Source of the DNA: Reyranella aquatilis | GTDB lineage: Bacteria; Pseudomonadota; Alphaproteobacteria; Reyranellales; Reyranellaceae | Length of the DNA: 64,000 bases | Direction of reading: 5' to 3' | NCBI RefSeq assembly: GCF_020880995.1 | Contig: NZ_JAJISD010000004.1 | Span: 62,001-126,000, forward strand | The notes under the pieces: model-generated | Database searches by the model: none | What the model was told of the DNA's origin: nothing | The model's input: only the letters and a program-made list of their open reading frames with translations | In this document: positions 1 through 12,221 of the stretch, in pieces | Layout of the letters: each line of letters begins with the position of its first letter | Numbering within the stretch: the stretch's first letter is position 1 | Made by a program: the position numbers and the translations under genes

Positions 1-2294
1 CGCTCGAGGCGCGCGGAGCTGTGCTCGGGGCCCTGCCCCTCGTAGCCGTGCGGCAGCAGCATCACGAGGCCCGACATACGCAGCCACTTGCTCTCGCCCG
101 AGCAGATGAACTGGTCGATGATGACCTGCGCGCCGTTGGCGAAGTCGCCGAACTGGGCTTCCCAGAGGACCAGCGCATTGGGCTCGGCCAGCGAGTAGCC
201 GTACTCGAAGCCCAGCACGCCCGCCTCGTTCAGCGGGCTGTCGATCACCTCGTAGCGGGCCTGGCCCTCGGCCACGTGATTGAGCGGCACGTACTTGGCT
301 TCGGTCACCTGGTCGACCAGCACCGAATGGCGCTGCGAGAAGGTGCCGCGGCCGGAATCCTGGCCGCTCAGGCGCACCGGCGTGCCTTCCGCCAGCAGCG
401 TGCCGAAGGCCAGCGCCTCGCCGGTCGCCCAGTCGATGTTCTCGCCCGTGTCGATCGTCTTGCGCTTCTCCTGGAGCTGGCGCGCGATCTTGCGGTTGAG
501 CTCAAAGTCCTTCGGCGGCTCGCTGATTGCCCGACCGACATTCTTCAGCAGATCGAGATCGACGGCGGTGACGCCCTTGCGGTCCTCCTCGCCCGGCGCG
601 ACCGTGAAGCCCGCCCACTTGCCCTCGAGCCAGTCGGCCTTGTTGGGCTTGTAGTTGCTGGCTGCTTCCAGCGCCTTGTCGAGCTTCTCGCGCAGCGCAT
701 TGTCCATGGCCGCGACCTCGTCGGCCGTGACCACGCCCTCGGCCTCGAGGGCAGCCGCGTAGATCTCCTTCACCGACCGATGCGCGCCGATCTCCTTGTA
801 CATCAGCGGCTGGGTGAACATCGGCTCGTCACCTTCGTTGTGACCGTGCCGGCGGTAGCAGAACATGTCGATGACGATGTCGCGCTTGAAGTGCTGGCGG
901 AACTCGGTCGCAATGCGCGCGACGTGGACCACCGCCTCGGGATCGTCGCCGTTCACGTGCAGGATCGGAGCCTGCACAATCTTGGCGACTTCCGTGCAGT
1001 AGGGGCCGGAGCGCGATTCGGTCGGCAGTGTCGTGAAGCCGATCTGGTTGTTCACGATGAAGTGGATCGTTCCACCGATGCGGTAGCCCGCGAGGTCGGA
1101 GAGATCGAGGCTCTCGGCCACGAGGCCCTGGCCCGCGAAGGCGGCGTCGCCGTGCATCAGGATGCACATGACCTGGCTGCGGTCGGTGTCGCCGCGCTGG
1201 TCTTCCTTGGCGCGCGCCTTGCCCAGGATCACCGGGTTGACCGCCTCGAGATGCGAGGGATTGGGCGACAGCGAGAGATGGATCACGTTGCCGTCGAACT
1301 CGCGGTCGGCCGAGGCGCCCAGGTGATACTTCACGTCGCCCGAGCCGCGCATTTCCTCGGGCTGCGAGGAGCGGCCCTGGAACTCCGAGAACAGCGCCGT
1401 GTAGCTCTTGTGCATCACGTGCACGAGCGTGTTGAGACGGCCGCGGTGCGGCATGCCCAGCATCACTTCCTTCACGCCGAGCTGGCCGCCGCGCTTCAGG
1501 ATCTGCTCGATGCCGGGGATCAGCGATTCGCCACCGTCGAGGCCGAAGCGCTTGGTGCCGACGAACTTCACGTGCAGGTAGCGTTCGAGGCCCTCGGCCT
1601 CGCCGACCCGCTCGAGGATCATCTTGCGGCCGGTGACGGTGAACTCGGTGTGGTTCTCGATATGCTCGATGCGCTCCTGGATCCACGCCTTCTGGTCGGG
1701 ATCGGAGATGTGCATGAATTCGACGCCGATCTTGCCGCAATAGGTCTTGCGCAGGCGCTCCATGATCTGGCGCAGCGTCGCGGATTCGCCCAGCGCCAGC
1801 GAGCCGAAGATCAGGATGGGGCGGTCCCAGTCGGCTTCCGTGAAGCCGTAGGTCGCGGGATCGAGCTCGCGGTGCGGCGCCTGGCGCACGAGGCCCAGCG
1901 GATCGAGGTCGGCCTCGAGATGGCCGCGGATCCGGTAGGCGCGGATCAGCATCAGCGCCCGCGCGGTATCCTGCGCCGCGGCGCGGATCTCGGCGTCGGC
2001 CTTGCCCGCGATCGCCGGCGCGGCCGCGGCGGCTTCCTTGCCGCCCTTGACGTTGCGGTTGGCGGCGGCCGGGACGGCGTCGGGATCGATCGCGCCGATC
2101 ACCCGCGTTCCGTTGGGCGCCCAGGAGGCACCGCGCACCTCGGCGAGCACATCGCCCTTCTGCTCGGCCAGGGCGCCGAAGAAGGTCTGCCACTCGGCAT
2201 CGACCGACGACGGGTCGGCGAGGAACCGCGCGTAGAGTTCCTCGATGAAAGGCGCGTTCGCGCCGAACAGGAACGACGTCTGTTCTGCTCTCAT
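1..2294 (-). CDS. sucA: 2-oxoglutarate dehydrogenase E1 component, 3' end cut by window edge
   Basis: Thiamine-diphosphate E1 subunit of the 2-oxoglutarate dehydrogenase complex, which decarboxylates 2-oxoglutarate and passes the succinyl group to the lipoyl E2. About 764 residues are visible; the family is usually 930-980, so about 200 C-terminal residues lie beyond base 1. The N-terminus carries the SucA-specific FLFGANAPFIEELYARF segment, followed by LGMPHRGRLNTLVHV, GDAAFAGQG and CYRRHGHNEGDEP, all hallmark blocks of this family. The start is the ATG at 2294, 65 bases after sucD stops. It is the last visible gene of the minus-strand set mdh, sucC, sucD, sucA, the usual alphaproteobacterial order. 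Confidence 0.96.
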   Translation of the reverse strand, partial: MRAEQTSFLFGANAPFIEELYARFLADPSSVDAEWQTFFGALAEQKGDVLAEVRGASWAPNGTRVIGAIDPDAVPAAANRNVKGGKEAAAAAPAIAGKADAEIRAAAQDTARALMLIRAYRIRGHLEADLDPLGLVRQAPHRELDPATYGFTEADWDRPILIFGSLALGESATLRQIMERLRKTYCGKIGVEFMHISDPDQKAWIQERIEHIENHTEFTVTGRKMILERVGEAEGLERYLHVKFVGTKRFGLDGGESLIPGIEQILKRGGQLGVKEVMLGMPHRGRLNTLVHVMHKSYTALFSEFQGRSSQPEEMRGSGDVKYHLGASADREFDGNVIHLSLSPNPSHLEAVNPVILGKARAKEDQRGDTDRSQVMCILMHGDAAFAGQGLVAESLDLSDLAGYRIGGTIHFIVNNQIGFTTLPTESRSGPYCTEVAKIVQAPILHVNGDDPEAVVHVARIATEFRQHFKRDIVIDMFCYRRHGHNEGDEPMFTQPLMYKEIGAHRSVKEIYAAALEAEGVVTADEVAAMDNALREKLDKALEAASNYKPNKADWLEGKWAGFTVAPGEEDRKGVTAVDLDLLKNVGRAISEPPKDFELNRKIARQLQEKRKTIDTGENIDWATGEALAFGTLLAEGTPVRLSGQDSGRGTFSQRHSVLVDQVTEAKYVPLNHVAEGQARYEVIDSPLNEAGVLGFEYGYSLAEPNALVLWEAQFGDFANGAQVIIDQFICSGESKWLRMSGLVMLLPHGYEGQGPEHSSARLE

Positions 2295-2359
2295 GGCCCT
2301 TACTCCCTGGCCCGTATCCAATTGCCGCCTGGCAGAGGCTCGGCGGCCCGTATCGCCTG

Positions 2360-3235
2360 TCAGCCCTTCATGGCCTTAAGCATTTCCTCGCCCAAAGCCG
2401 CGGGAGACTCCGCAACCCTGATGCCGGCCGCGCGCATGGCCGCGACCTTGAACTCGGCCGTATCGTTGCCGCCCGAGATGACCGCTCCGGCGTGCCCCAT
2501 GCGGCGGCCCGGAGGCGCCGTGCGACCGGCGATGAAGCCGACCACCGGCTTCTTCGTGCCGGACGCCTTCAGGAACTCGGCGCCCTTGACCTCGGCGTCG
2601 CCGCCGATTTCGCCGATCATCACGATGCCCTCGGTCTCGGGATCGCGGATGAACATGTCGAGGCACTCGATGAAGTTGGTGCCGTTCACCGGGTCGCCAC
2701 CGATGCCGATGCAGGTCGTCTGGCCGAGGCCGGCCGCCGTGGTCTGCGCCACCGCTTCGTAGGTGAGCGTGCCGGAGCGCGAGACGATGCCGATCTTGCC
2801 GCGCTTGTGGATGTGGCCCGGCATGATGCCGATCTTGCACTCGCCAGGCGTGATGACGCCGGGGCAGTTCGGGCCGATCAGCCGCGACTTCGACGCGGTG
2901 AGCGCGCGCTTCACCTTGACCATGTCGACCACCGGGATTCCCTCGGTGATGCAGACGATCAGGGGGATTTCCGCGTCGATCGCCTCGAGGATCGAGTCGG
3001 CGGCGAAGGGCGGCGGAACGTAGATCACCGACGCGTTGCAGCCGGTCTTCTCGACGGCCTCGGCCACGGTGTCGAACACCGGCAGGTCGAGATGCTTGCT
3101 GCCGCCTTTGCCCGGAGTCACGCCGCCCACCATCTTGGTGCCGTAGGCAATCGCCTGCTCGGAATGGAAGGTGCCCTGCGAGCCGGTGATGCCCTGGCAG
3201 ATGACCTTGGTGTTCTTGTCGACCAGGACGGCCAT
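2360..3235 (-). CDS. sucD: Succinyl-CoA synthetase alpha subunit
   Basis: CoA-binding, phosphohistidine-carrying subunit (291 residues, normal length) of the TCA-cycle enzyme that interconverts succinyl-CoA and succinate with NTP formation. The sequence opens with [21 protein letters not shown], the Rossmann CoA-binding site, and has the phosphorylated histidine in [10 protein letters not shown] near the C-terminus. The start ATG shares one base with the sucC stop codon (TGATG), so the two subunits are translationally coupled. An in-frame extension reaching 3625 exists but lies inside sucC and is rejected. Confidence 0.97.
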   Translation of the reverse strand: MAVLVDKNTKVICQGITGSQGTFHSEQAIAYGTKMVGGVTPGKGGSKHLDLPVFDTVAEAVEKTGCNASVIYVPPPFAADSILEAIDAEIPLIVCITEGIPVVDMVKVKRALTASKSRLIGPNCPGVITPGECKIGIMPGHIHKRGKIGIVSRSGTLTYEAVAQTTAAGLGQTTCIGIGGDPVNGTNFIECLDMFIRDPETEGIVMIGEIGGDAEVKGAEFLKASGTKKPVVGFIAGRTAPPGRRMGHAGAVISGGNDTAEFKVAAMRAAGIRVAESPAALGEEMLKAMKG

Positions 3236-4431
3236 CAGTTGCTCTCCTTCACGGCCTTGACGATCTTTTCGGCGGCGTCCGCGAGGTTCTCCGCCGAAGT
3301 GATCTTGAGGCCCGATTCCTTGAGGATCTTCTTGCCGAGGTCTACGTTCGTGCCTTCCAGCCGGACCACCAGCGGGACGTGCAGGTTGACCTCGCGCGCC
3401 GCGGCCACGACGCCCTCGGCGATCACGTCGCAGCGCATGATGCCGCCGAAGATGTTGACCAGGATGCCCTCGACGTTGGGATCCTTGAGGATGATCTTGA
3501 ACGCGGCCGTGACGCGCTCCTTGGTGGCGCCGCCGCCCACGTCGAGGAAGTTGGCGGGCTCCGAGCCGTAGAGCTTGATGATGTCCATGGTGGCCATCGC
3601 GAGGCCCGCGCCGTTCACCATGCACCCGATCTGGCCGTCGAGCTTGACGTAGTTCAGCGCGTACTTGGCGGCCTCGGTCTCGGCCGGATCCTCTTCATCG
3701 ACGTCGCGCAGTTCCTCGACGTCCTTGTGACGGTAGAGGGCGTTGTCGTCGAAGTTCATCTTGGCATCGAGGGCCACGATGTCGCCCGCGCCGGTCACGA
3801 CCAGCGGGTTGATTTCGATAAGCGAGGCGTCGAGATCGACATAGGCTCGGTAGAGATTGCCCAGCAGCGTCGTGAAGGCGCCGACCTGCTTGCCGCTGAG
3901 GCCGAGCGCGAACGCGATCTTGCGGCCCTGATAGGCCTGGTAGCCGGCCGCCGGATCGATCGCCTGGGTGATGATCTTCTCGGGCGTCTCGTGCGCCACG
4001 GTCTCGATGTCCATGCCGCCCTCGGTCGAGGCGACGACCGCGATGCGGCCGACGGCGCGATCCACCAGCATCGACAGGTACAGCTCGCGTTTGATGTCGC
4101 AGCCGTCCTCGATGTAGAGGCGCTTCACGGTGCGGCCCGCCGGACCCGTCTGCTTGGTGACGAGATCCTGGCCCAGCATCGCCGCGGCCTGCGCGCCGAC
4201 GTCCTCGGCCGACTTGGAGATGCGGACGCCGCCCTTGCCTTGCGGATCGTTCTTGAAGTGGCCCTTGCCGCGTCCGCCGGCATGAATTTGCGCCTTCACG
4301 ACCGTGACCGGTCCACCCAGCTTCCGGGCGACGTCCATCGCCTCGTCTTTGGTGTAGGCGACACCGCCCTTCAGCAGGGGGATGGCGAATTTGGCCAGGA
4401 GCGCCTTGGCCTGATACTCGTGGATATTCAT
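3235..4431 (-). CDS. sucC: Succinyl-CoA synthetase (ADP-forming) beta subunit
   Basis: Nucleotide-binding ATP-grasp subunit, 398 residues, typical size. It begins [15 protein letters not shown], the conserved SucC start, and contains IHAGGRGK and the C-terminal [12 protein letters not shown] ligase region. It works with SucD in the cytoplasmic TCA cycle. A 159-base gap separates it from mdh upstream, where a promoter can be proposed (4506-4534). It overlaps sucD by one base. Confidence 0.97.
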   Translation of the reverse strand: MNIHEYQAKALLAKFAIPLLKGGVAYTKDEAMDVARKLGGPVTVVKAQIHAGGRGKGHFKNDPQGKGGVRISKSAEDVGAQAAAMLGQDLVTKQTGPAGRTVKRLYIEDGCDIKRELYLSMLVDRAVGRIAVVASTEGGMDIETVAHETPEKIITQAIDPAAGYQAYQGRKIAFALGLSGKQVGAFTTLLGNLYRAYVDLDASLIEINPLVVTGAGDIVALDAKMNFDDNALYRHKDVEELRDVDEEDPAETEAAKYALNYVKLDGQIGCMVNGAGLAMATMDIIKLYGSEPANFLDVGGGATKERVTAAFKIILKDPNVEGILVNIFGGIMRCDVIAEGVVAAAREVNLHVPLVVRLEGTNVDLGKKILKESGLKITSAENLADAAEKIVKAVKESN

Positions 4432-4505
4432 GGGGTCCTATCGTTGGGACGGCGTGTGAACCGCGGCCCCTCAGTTTTTAAACGCAACTGACCAAGGGAT
4501 GCGGC

Positions 4506-4534
4506 ACTTTATGAGCGCCACAGGCCCTTGGCAA
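4506..4534 (-). promoter_or_regulatory. Candidate sigma-70 promoter for sucCD(A)
   Basis: Read on the minus strand, TTGCCA (4534-4529) is followed after exactly 17 bases by TAAAGT (4511-4506), about 75 bases upstream of the sucC ATG. The spacing is ideal and both hexamers are close to the vegetative consensus. It lies in the only sizeable gap between mdh and sucC, so it would let sucCD-sucA be transcribed separately from mdh. Prediction by eye only. Confidence 0.35.
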
Positions 4535-4590
4535 CGATGGATCGATGAACGTTCCGGGTCGTTCGACGAAAGTCGAAAGCCCCTACTTTC

Positions 4591-6484
<1,894 letters not shown>

Positions 6485-6491
6485 CGACCGA

Positions 6492-7382
6492 TCAGACACC
6501 GTTGGCTTTGAACCACGCAAGCGCCTTCTTCCACGCATCCTCCGCCTGCTCCTTGCGATAGGACGGGCGATAGTCCGCGTTGAAGGCATGCGGCGTGTCG
6601 GGATAGGTGTCGATCTGCGACTTCTGGGCGGCCGGGCTGCCGGCCTTCAGCGCTGCGCGCATCCGGTCCACGGTGTCGTTCGGGATGCCGGTGTCGGCGC
6701 CGCCGTACAAGCCGAGCACCGGCGCCTTGAGGTCCTTGGCGATATCGACCGGATGCTTCGGCGTGAGCGGGGTCGAATCGCCGACCACGCGGCCGTACCA
6801 GGCCACGCCTGCCTTGAGGGCCGAGCTATGGGCGGCATAGAGCCAGACGATGCGGCCGCCCCAGCAGAAGCCGGTGATGCCGAGCTTGGCGGTGTCCGCC
6901 TTCCCCTCGCCCTTGGCGAACGCGACCGTCGCGTCGATGTCGCCCATGACCTGCTCGTCCGGCACCTTGGCCACGATCTCGCGCAGCAGCGCCTGCACGT
7001 CGGTCAGGGTCTTGGGATCGCCCTGGCGGAAGTAGAGCTCGGGCGCGATGGCATAGTAGCCCACCTTGGCAAAGCGGCGGCAGAGGTCGGCGATGTGCGC
7101 ATGCACGCCGAAGATCTCCTGCACGACAACGATGGTGGCAAAGCCCTGGCCCGTCGCCGGCATGGCGCGATAGGCGTCCATCTCCTTGCCGTCGCCGGTC
7201 TTCACCTTGACCGTGCCCGCGGTGAGGCCGTCGGCGGGAGTCGTGATCATGGTCTGCGCCTGGACCGGCTGGACCGACAGGGCAAAAGTGGTGCCCAGCG
7301 CGGCGCCAGTCGCCGTCGCCTTGAGCGCACCGCGCCGCGACAGACCGCCTTCGGTCAGGGAAATCATGCGATCACCGTCCAT
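6492..7382 (-). CDS. Dienelactone hydrolase family protein, exported
   Basis: 296-residue DLH-family hydrolase. After an N-terminal twin-arginine-like signal ([14 protein letters not shown] then a hydrophobic run ending PVQA) comes the DLH fold: [18 protein letters not shown], the nucleophile GFCWGGR with cysteine, and a late [11 protein letters not shown] with the catalytic histidine. Cys-His-Asp hydrolases of this type open dienelactones or act as carboxymethylenebutenolidase-like esterases; the real substrate is unknown. The start at 7382 has GGAGG eight bases upstream. It forms a pair with the next hydrolase (7-base gap). Confidence 0.88.
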   Translation of the reverse strand: MDGDRMISLTEGGLSRRGALKATATGAALGTTFALSVQPVQAQTMITTPADGLTAGTVKVKTGDGKEMDAYRAMPATGQGFATIVVVQEIFGVHAHIADLCRRFAKVGYYAIAPELYFRQGDPKTLTDVQALLREIVAKVPDEQVMGDIDATVAFAKGEGKADTAKLGITGFCWGGRIVWLYAAHSSALKAGVAWYGRVVGDSTPLTPKHPVDIAKDLKAPVLGLYGGADTGIPNDTVDRMRAALKAGSPAAQKSQIDTYPDTPHAFNADYRPSYRKEQAEDAWKKALAWFKANGV

Positions 7383-7450
7383 GTGTTGCCTCCTGCTTCT
7401 GAAAAACGTCGCAGAGCCTATTCTGCAGGCCGACCGGCCCACAATCACAA

Positions 7451-8611
7451 TTAGGCGATATGCTCCAGGTTGAGATACTCCGGGCTCTGCATTTCCATCA
7501 GCCGCGAGACGGTGCGCTGGAACTCGAACGAGCCGTCGCCCTCGGGATAGAGATTGCCCGGGTTCGCGGCCGCCGAGCAGATGAACTTCACCTTCTTCTC
7601 ATAGAAGGTATCGATCATCGTCACGAAGCGGACCGCCTTGTCTCGACTGTCGGGCCCCATCTTCGGAATCTCGGCCACGATGACCGTATGAAAATTGTCG
7701 GCGATACAGAGGAAGTCAGCGGCGCCCATCGGCTTGGCGCACCAGTCTATGAAATGCGCCATGGCGACGCCCGGCGCGGCGCGCGGCACGTCGACGTCGC
7801 GCCCCTGCGTGCGAAGCACGCGCGGCTCGCCGCTGGAGCCGTTGCTGAGCGCGCGAAACGCCTCGTCGAGCTTCTTCGTGGCCCAAGCGCCAAGCGGCGT
7901 GAGATAGAGATCCAGTTCGCGCAGCCGGCCCATCCGGTAGTCCTGCGAACCGCCGAGTTCCAGCACCTCGAGCCGCTGCTTCACCAGTTCGATGAAGGGC
8001 AGGAAGCGGTCGCGCTGCAGGCCGTTCCGGTAGAGATCGTCGGGCGCGCGGTTGGAGGTGGCGATCACGGTGATGCCCTCCTCGAACAGCGTCTCGAACA
8101 ACCGACCGAGAATCATCGCATCGGCGATGTTGGTGACCTGGAACTCGTCGAAGCAGAGCAGCCGCGTCTCGGCCGCGATCTCCTTCGCGATAGGCACGAT
8201 CGTGTCGGATTCCGGCGGCGCGCCCTTCGCCGCCAGCTCCTCGCGGCGGCGGTGCAGGCGCGCCTGAACCTCGAGCATGAATTCGTGGAAGTGCACGCGG
8301 CGCTTCTTCGCGACCGGAGCGTCGGCAAAGAACAGGTCCATGAGCATGGACTTGCCGCGGCCCACCGAGCCCCAGATGTAGAGGCCATGCGGGCCCTCCG
8401 GCGGCTTCGGCACGTGACCGAGCCCGAGCCGCGCGAGAAAGCCCTTCTTCTCCGGCGGCGCGGCCGCCATCGCGGAAAGCTGATCGTGGATCGCCTGCAG
8501 CCGGGCGACGACCTTTTCCTGCACGGGATCGGCGTGGATTTCGCCGGCGGCACGGCGCGCGGCAAGGTTGGCCATCGGGCCCTTGCCGGTCGAGGGGGTA
8601 CTGCTCTCCAT
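7451..8611 (-). CDS. zapE: Cell division protein ZapE (AFG1-like ATPase)
   Basis: AFG1/ZapE AAA-type ATPase of 386 residues, linked in other bacteria to Z-ring constriction under stress. The P-loop is [17 protein letters not shown], Walker [16 protein letters not shown], and a sensor segment [11 protein letters not shown] follows, all diagnostic of the family. The first ATG (8611) is used; an internal ATG at MANLAARR has a better AAGGG site and is possible. It is transcribed divergently from fmt with a 51-base gap that must hold both promoters. Confidence 0.93.
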   Translation of the reverse strand: MESSTPSTGKGPMANLAARRAAGEIHADPVQEKVVARLQAIHDQLSAMAAAPPEKKGFLARLGLGHVPKPPEGPHGLYIWGSVGRGKSMLMDLFFADAPVAKKRRVHFHEFMLEVQARLHRRREELAAKGAPPESDTIVPIAKEIAAETRLLCFDEFQVTNIADAMILGRLFETLFEEGITVIATSNRAPDDLYRNGLQRDRFLPFIELVKQRLEVLELGGSQDYRMGRLRELDLYLTPLGAWATKKLDEAFRALSNGSSGEPRVLRTQGRDVDVPRAAPGVAMAHFIDWCAKPMGAADFLCIADNFHTVIVAEIPKMGPDSRDKAVRFVTMIDTFYEKKVKFICSAAANPGNLYPEGDGSFEFQRTVSRLMEMQSPEYLNLEHIA

Positions 8612-8662
8612 TGCGGCGGCATACCTAGCTCACCGGCGCCCGGCTGCCTATAAGGTGCGGCG

Positions 8663-9625
8663 ATGAAGATTGCGTTCCTCGGCACTTCCGCCTTCGCCGT
8701 ACCCGCGCTCCGCGCCCTGGTCGAAGCCGGTCACGACGTCGCCTGCGTCTATACGCGAGCCCCGAAACCGGCGGGTCGCGGCCAGCAGGAGCGCAAGACG
8801 CCGGTGCACGAACTCGCCGAGGAGCTCGGCCTGCCGGTTCGCACGCCCCGCACCCTGAAGACGGACGAGGCGGCGGAGGCCTTCAAGGCGCTCGATCTCG
8901 ATGCCGCCGTGGTCGTGTCCTACGGTCACATCCTGCCCAGGAGCTTCCTCGAGGCGCCGGTCCTGGGCTGCCTCAACATCCACGGCTCGCTGCTGCCGCG
9001 CTGGCGCGGCGCGGCGCCAATCCATCGCGCGATCCTGGCCGGCGATGCCGAAACCGGCGTCACCACGATGCGCATGGACGAAGGCCTCGATACCGGCCCG
9101 ATGCTGCTGGCCGAAAGCACGCCGATTTCGGCGGCCGATACCGCGCAGACGGTGCACGACCGGCTGGCCGACCTCGGCGCACAGCTCATCGTCTCGACGC
9201 TCGATGGATTGATGCGACGGAGCATCGAGCCGGTCGACCAGCCGACGGAGGGCGTCACCTACGCCCACAAGCTCGGCAAGGAGGAAGGCGTGCTCGACTG
9301 GCGCCGGCCCGCCGCCGAACTGGAGCGCAAGGTGCGTGGCTTCCATCCCTGGCCTGGCACATCGTTCGATGCGCCGAAAGACGGCGGCGTGGAGCGCATC
9401 AAGCTGCTGGAAGCGGCGCTCACCCTGGCAGGCGGCCCGCCCGGAAGCGTGACGATCGCCCGCGACGGCTTTCCGGTCGTGGCCTGCGGCGTCGGCGGCC
9501 TGAAGCTGCTCAGGCTGCAGCGACCGGGCAAGTCGGCGCAATCGGCGGATGCCTTCCTGCGCGGCTTCGCGCTGGCCAGCGGGACGGTGCTTCCCTCTCC
9601 TGCCGCCCTGTCGCTGCCGACCTGA
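8663..9625 (+). CDS. fmt: Methionyl-tRNA formyltransferase
   Basis: Transfers a formyl group from 10-formyl-THF to initiator Met-tRNA; 320 residues, normal. The catalytic triad residues are visible as N105 and H107 in LNIHGSLLPRWRGAAP and D143 in DEGLDTGP, and the C-terminal OB-like domain contains WRRPAAELERKVRGFHPWPG. A start at 8663 with AAGGTG upstream fits. Peptide deformylase, often next to fmt, is not here; truA follows after 4 bases. Confidence 0.97.
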   Translation: MKIAFLGTSAFAVPALRALVEAGHDVACVYTRAPKPAGRGQQERKTPVHELAEELGLPVRTPRTLKTDEAAEAFKALDLDAAVVVSYGHILPRSFLEAPVLGCLNIHGSLLPRWRGAAPIHRAILAGDAETGVTTMRMDEGLDTGPMLLAESTPISAADTAQTVHDRLADLGAQLIVSTLDGLMRRSIEPVDQPTEGVTYAHKLGKEEGVLDWRRPAAELERKVRGFHPWPGTSFDAPKDGGVERIKLLEAALTLAGGPPGSVTIARDGFPVVACGVGGLKLLRLQRPGKSAQSADAFLRGFALASGTVLPSPAALSLPT

Positions 9626-9629
9626 CGCC

Positions 9630-10418
9630 GTGCCGCGCTACAAGCTCACGATCGAGTATGACGGCGAGCCCTTCGTGGGATGGCAGCGCCAGCCCAACGG
9701 TCCGTCCGTCCAAGCCGCGCTCGAAGAAGCGGTCTTCGCGTTCACCGGTGAACGCCCGCCAGTGCAGGCCGCCGGCCGCACCGATACCGGCGTTCACGCG
9801 CGCGGCCAGGTCGTGCATCTCGACCTCTCCAGCGAGCGGCCGGTCGAAACCATCCGCTCCGCCATCAATTTTCACCTCAAGCCGCTGCCGGTTTCCGTTC
9901 TCGTGGCAGAGCCGGCGCCGCCGGGTTTCCACGCGCGCTTCTCGGCGACGTGGCGGCGCTACCGTTACCGCATCATCAACCGTCGTGCCCCACCCGCCCT
10001 CGACCGCGGCCAGCTCTGGCACGTGCCGGGATCGCTCGACGTCGACCTGATGGCGGACGCCGCGAGCGTGCTGGTGGGACGCCACGACTTCAACAGCTTC
10101 CGCTCGACCTCGTGCCAGTCGCCCTCGGCGCTGAAGACGCTCGACCTGCTGCAGGTGACGCGTCACGGCGAGGAGATTCACGTCGACGTCGGCTCGCGCT
10201 CCTTCCTGCACAACCAGGTGCGCATCATCGTGGGTACATTGCATCTCGTCGGGCGCCAACAGTGGACGCGCGGCGACGTCGAGGCCGCGCTGGCCGCGCG
10301 CGACCGCGCCCGCGCCGGACCGACGGCGCCGCCGCACGGCCTCTGCCTGATGGAAGTGCGCTACGAGCTAGGCGCCGACGGCAAGGCTGACGCCGAGGAA
10401 GCGATCGACGATCAGTGA
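9630..10418 (+). CDS. truA: tRNA pseudouridine(38-40) synthase
   Basis: Modifies U38-U40 in the tRNA anticodon arm. The protein is 262 residues, with MPRYKLTIEYDG at the N-terminus and the catalytic aspartate D52 in AAGRTDTGVHARGQ, plus FLHNQVRIIVGTL late in the chain. The start is GTG at 9630, four bases after fmt stops, because the family motif begins right there; the longer upstream frame is inside fmt. Its last 51 bases overlap the 3' end of a convergent membrane-protein gene. Confidence 0.96.
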   Translation: MPRYKLTIEYDGEPFVGWQRQPNGPSVQAALEEAVFAFTGERPPVQAAGRTDTGVHARGQVVHLDLSSERPVETIRSAINFHLKPLPVSVLVAEPAPPGFHARFSATWRRYRYRIINRRAPPALDRGQLWHVPGSLDVDLMADAASVLVGRHDFNSFRSTSCQSPSALKTLDLLQVTRHGEEIHVDVGSRSFLHNQVRIIVGTLHLVGRQQWTRGDVEAALAARDRARAGPTAPPHGLCLMEVRYELGADGKADAEEAIDDQ

Positions 10419-10952
10419 GAGGAAGAGCGACGGCACCCAGTTGACGATCAGCAGGAGAAAGGCGATCGGCCAGCTCGCGCCCAATGCCGTCCGCGTCGTC
10501 ACCAGGAACCAGTAGAAGAAAAGCCCCTGCAGGCCGAACCGGATCAGTTCTCCCAGCACCGCGGGCAACAGGGTGGCGAGGACCACTCCGAACACCGCCA
10601 CGATCATCGCCGGCAGGTTGACCCAGTTGAGCGCAGAGACGTAGCGGGGAAACAAAGCAAGCCAATTCCGCCGCCGGGCGATCTCGTAGAAGAGGACGGG
10701 GAACAGCAGCCAGTCGACGACGTAGCGCAGCGCCTCGACCAGGACGATTTCGAACTCGTCGGCGGTCGCCGAGACACTGGTGTAGCGGATCAGCATCAAG
10801 GTGATGTGCAGCGGCGCCACCAGGATCATCACCTGGAACGAGCGCACGCAGGCTTCCAGCGTATTGTCGAAGCAGCCGGGCGCCGCGGGGTCGCGCTTCA
10901 GGAGCCCGATCGCACCCTGCATGCCCCGGGCGATTTCAACGGCGTTGAGCAC
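10368..10952 (-). CDS. Conserved hypothetical membrane protein
   Basis: 194 residues with about four hydrophobic segments (around residues 40-55, 75-95, 105-125, 130-150 and a C-terminal stretch near 160-180). No enzymatic motif is recognised. It starts 9 bases after dapE ends and probably forms an operon with it. Its 3' end overlaps truA by 51 bases in convergent orientation, so the C-terminal codons are constrained on both strands. Function unknown. Confidence 0.72.
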   Translation of the reverse strand: MLNAVEIARGMQGAIGLLKRDPAAPGCFDNTLEACVRSFQVMILVAPLHITLMLIRYTSVSATADEFEIVLVEALRYVVDWLLFPVLFYEIARRRNWLALFPRYVSALNWVNLPAMIVAVFGVVLATLLPAVLGELIRFGLQGLFFYWFLVTTRTALGASWPIAFLLLIVNWVPSLFLSLIVDRFLGVSLAVGA

Positions 10953-10961
10953 GCTCGGGCC

Positions 10962-12149
10962 TCAGGCCGCGAAGTAACGGTCGAGCACCGTTTCGTAGAC
11001 GCGTGCCAGTTTCTTGAGGTCCTCGACGGCGCTCTTCTCGTCGACCTTGTGCATGCTTTCCCCGACGAGCCCGAATTCCAGCACCGGGCAGTAGCTGCGG
11101 ATGAAGCGTGCATCCGAGGTTCCACCGGTCGTCGACAGCTCGACCTCCACGCCCGCGACGTCGCGGATCGCCCCCGCGACCAGATCGCTGAGCGGGCCCG
11201 GCGGCGTGTAGAAGGATTCGCCGGAAACCTGGACGTTGTAATCGACGGTGCCGTTGCCGCCGAGCGCTTCGTTCACCCGCTCGATGCGTTCCTGCAGGTG
11301 CGCGAGCAGGGTCTTCGACGTCCAGAGATCGTTGAAGCGGGTATTGAAGCGCGCCTTGGCGACACCGGGCGCGATGTTGGTCGCGGGATTGCCGACGTCG
11401 ACGGTGGTGAACTGCAGCGAGGTCGGCTGGAAGTGCGTGCTGCCCTTGTCGATCGGCTCGCGCACCAGCGCCTCGATCATCGCCGCGAGGCGATGCACGG
11501 CATTGTCGAGTCGCTCGGGATAGGCCACGTGCCCCTGGACGCCGCGAACGACCATGTCGACGTTCATGCTGCCGCGACGGCCGATCTTCATCATGTCGCC
11601 GAAACGCTTCGAGCTGGTCGGCTCGCCGACGACGCAGGCGTCGATCGTCTCGCCGCGCGCGGCGAGACGCTGCAGCATCTTCACCGTGCCGTTGATCGCG
11701 GGACCTTCCTCGTCGCCGGTGATCAGCAGGCTGATCGAGCCGCCGAAGTTGCGGCCTCGCTTCGCGAGGAAACGCGCGGCCGCATCGGTGAAGGCCGCGA
11801 TCGCGCCCTTCATGTCGGCGGCGCCGCGACCGAACAGATAGCCGCCCGACAGTTCGGCGGCGAACGGGCCGATCGTCCACGAGGACAGGTCGCCCACCGG
11901 CACGACGTCGGAATGGCCGGCAAAGCAGAAGTGCTTCCCGCCGGTGCCGATGCGGGCATAGAGGTTGGCCACGTCGTCGGTGCCGGCCTCGGTGAAATCC
12001 ATGCGCTCGCACGTGAAACCGAGCGGTTCCAGGGTGCCCTGGAGCAACTGCAGGGCGCCGGCTTCGCGCGGCGTGACGCTCTCGCAGCGGACGAGCGTGC
12101 GCGTCAGTTCGATGACATCGGTGACGTTGGAGCTGAGCGTGTCGGGCAT
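10962..12149 (-). CDS. dapE: Succinyl-diaminopimelate desuccinylase
   Basis: Zinc metallopeptidase-fold enzyme of lysine/meso-DAP synthesis, 395 residues. Metal and catalytic residues are visible in FAGHSDVVPVGD, GRGAADMKGAIAAF, ITGDEEGPAINGT and the late GESMHKVDE. It releases succinate from N-succinyl-LL-DAP in the cytoplasm. The ribosome binding site is weak but the N-terminus matches the family. The membrane-protein gene follows within 9 bases. Confidence 0.95.
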   Translation of the reverse strand: MPDTLSSNVTDVIELTRTLVRCESVTPREAGALQLLQGTLEPLGFTCERMDFTEAGTDDVANLYARIGTGGKHFCFAGHSDVVPVGDLSSWTIGPFAAELSGGYLFGRGAADMKGAIAAFTDAAARFLAKRGRNFGGSISLLITGDEEGPAINGTVKMLQRLAARGETIDACVVGEPTSSKRFGDMMKIGRRGSMNVDMVVRGVQGHVAYPERLDNAVHRLAAMIEALVREPIDKGSTHFQPTSLQFTTVDVGNPATNIAPGVAKARFNTRFNDLWTSKTLLAHLQERIERVNEALGGNGTVDYNVQVSGESFYTPPGPLSDLVAGAIRDVAGVEVELSTTGGTSDARFIRSYCPVLEFGLVGESMHKVDEKSAVEDLKKLARVYETVLDRYFAA

Positions 12150-12221
12150 GCGCCGGACACTACAGCCCCGCCCCTGTCCTGAGAAGTGCGGTCCTGGGAA
12201 GGACGCCGCAGGAAGGGCGGC

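Noticed and set aside
21-2762. A 913-codon open frame on the plus strand opposite sucA and sucD
   Set aside because: Spans two real genes on the other strand; shows no motif and is explained by high GC at third positions.
4551-4564. GTTC-N6-GTTC upstream of sucC as an SOS box
   Set aside because: Spacer is 6 rather than 7 bases and it lies before a TCA operon; judged chance.
4562-4578. TTCGAC-GAAA-GTCGAA hairpin as an mdh terminator
   Set aside because: Only a 6-bp stem with no T-tract on the minus strand, and mdh is usually co-transcribed with sucCD.
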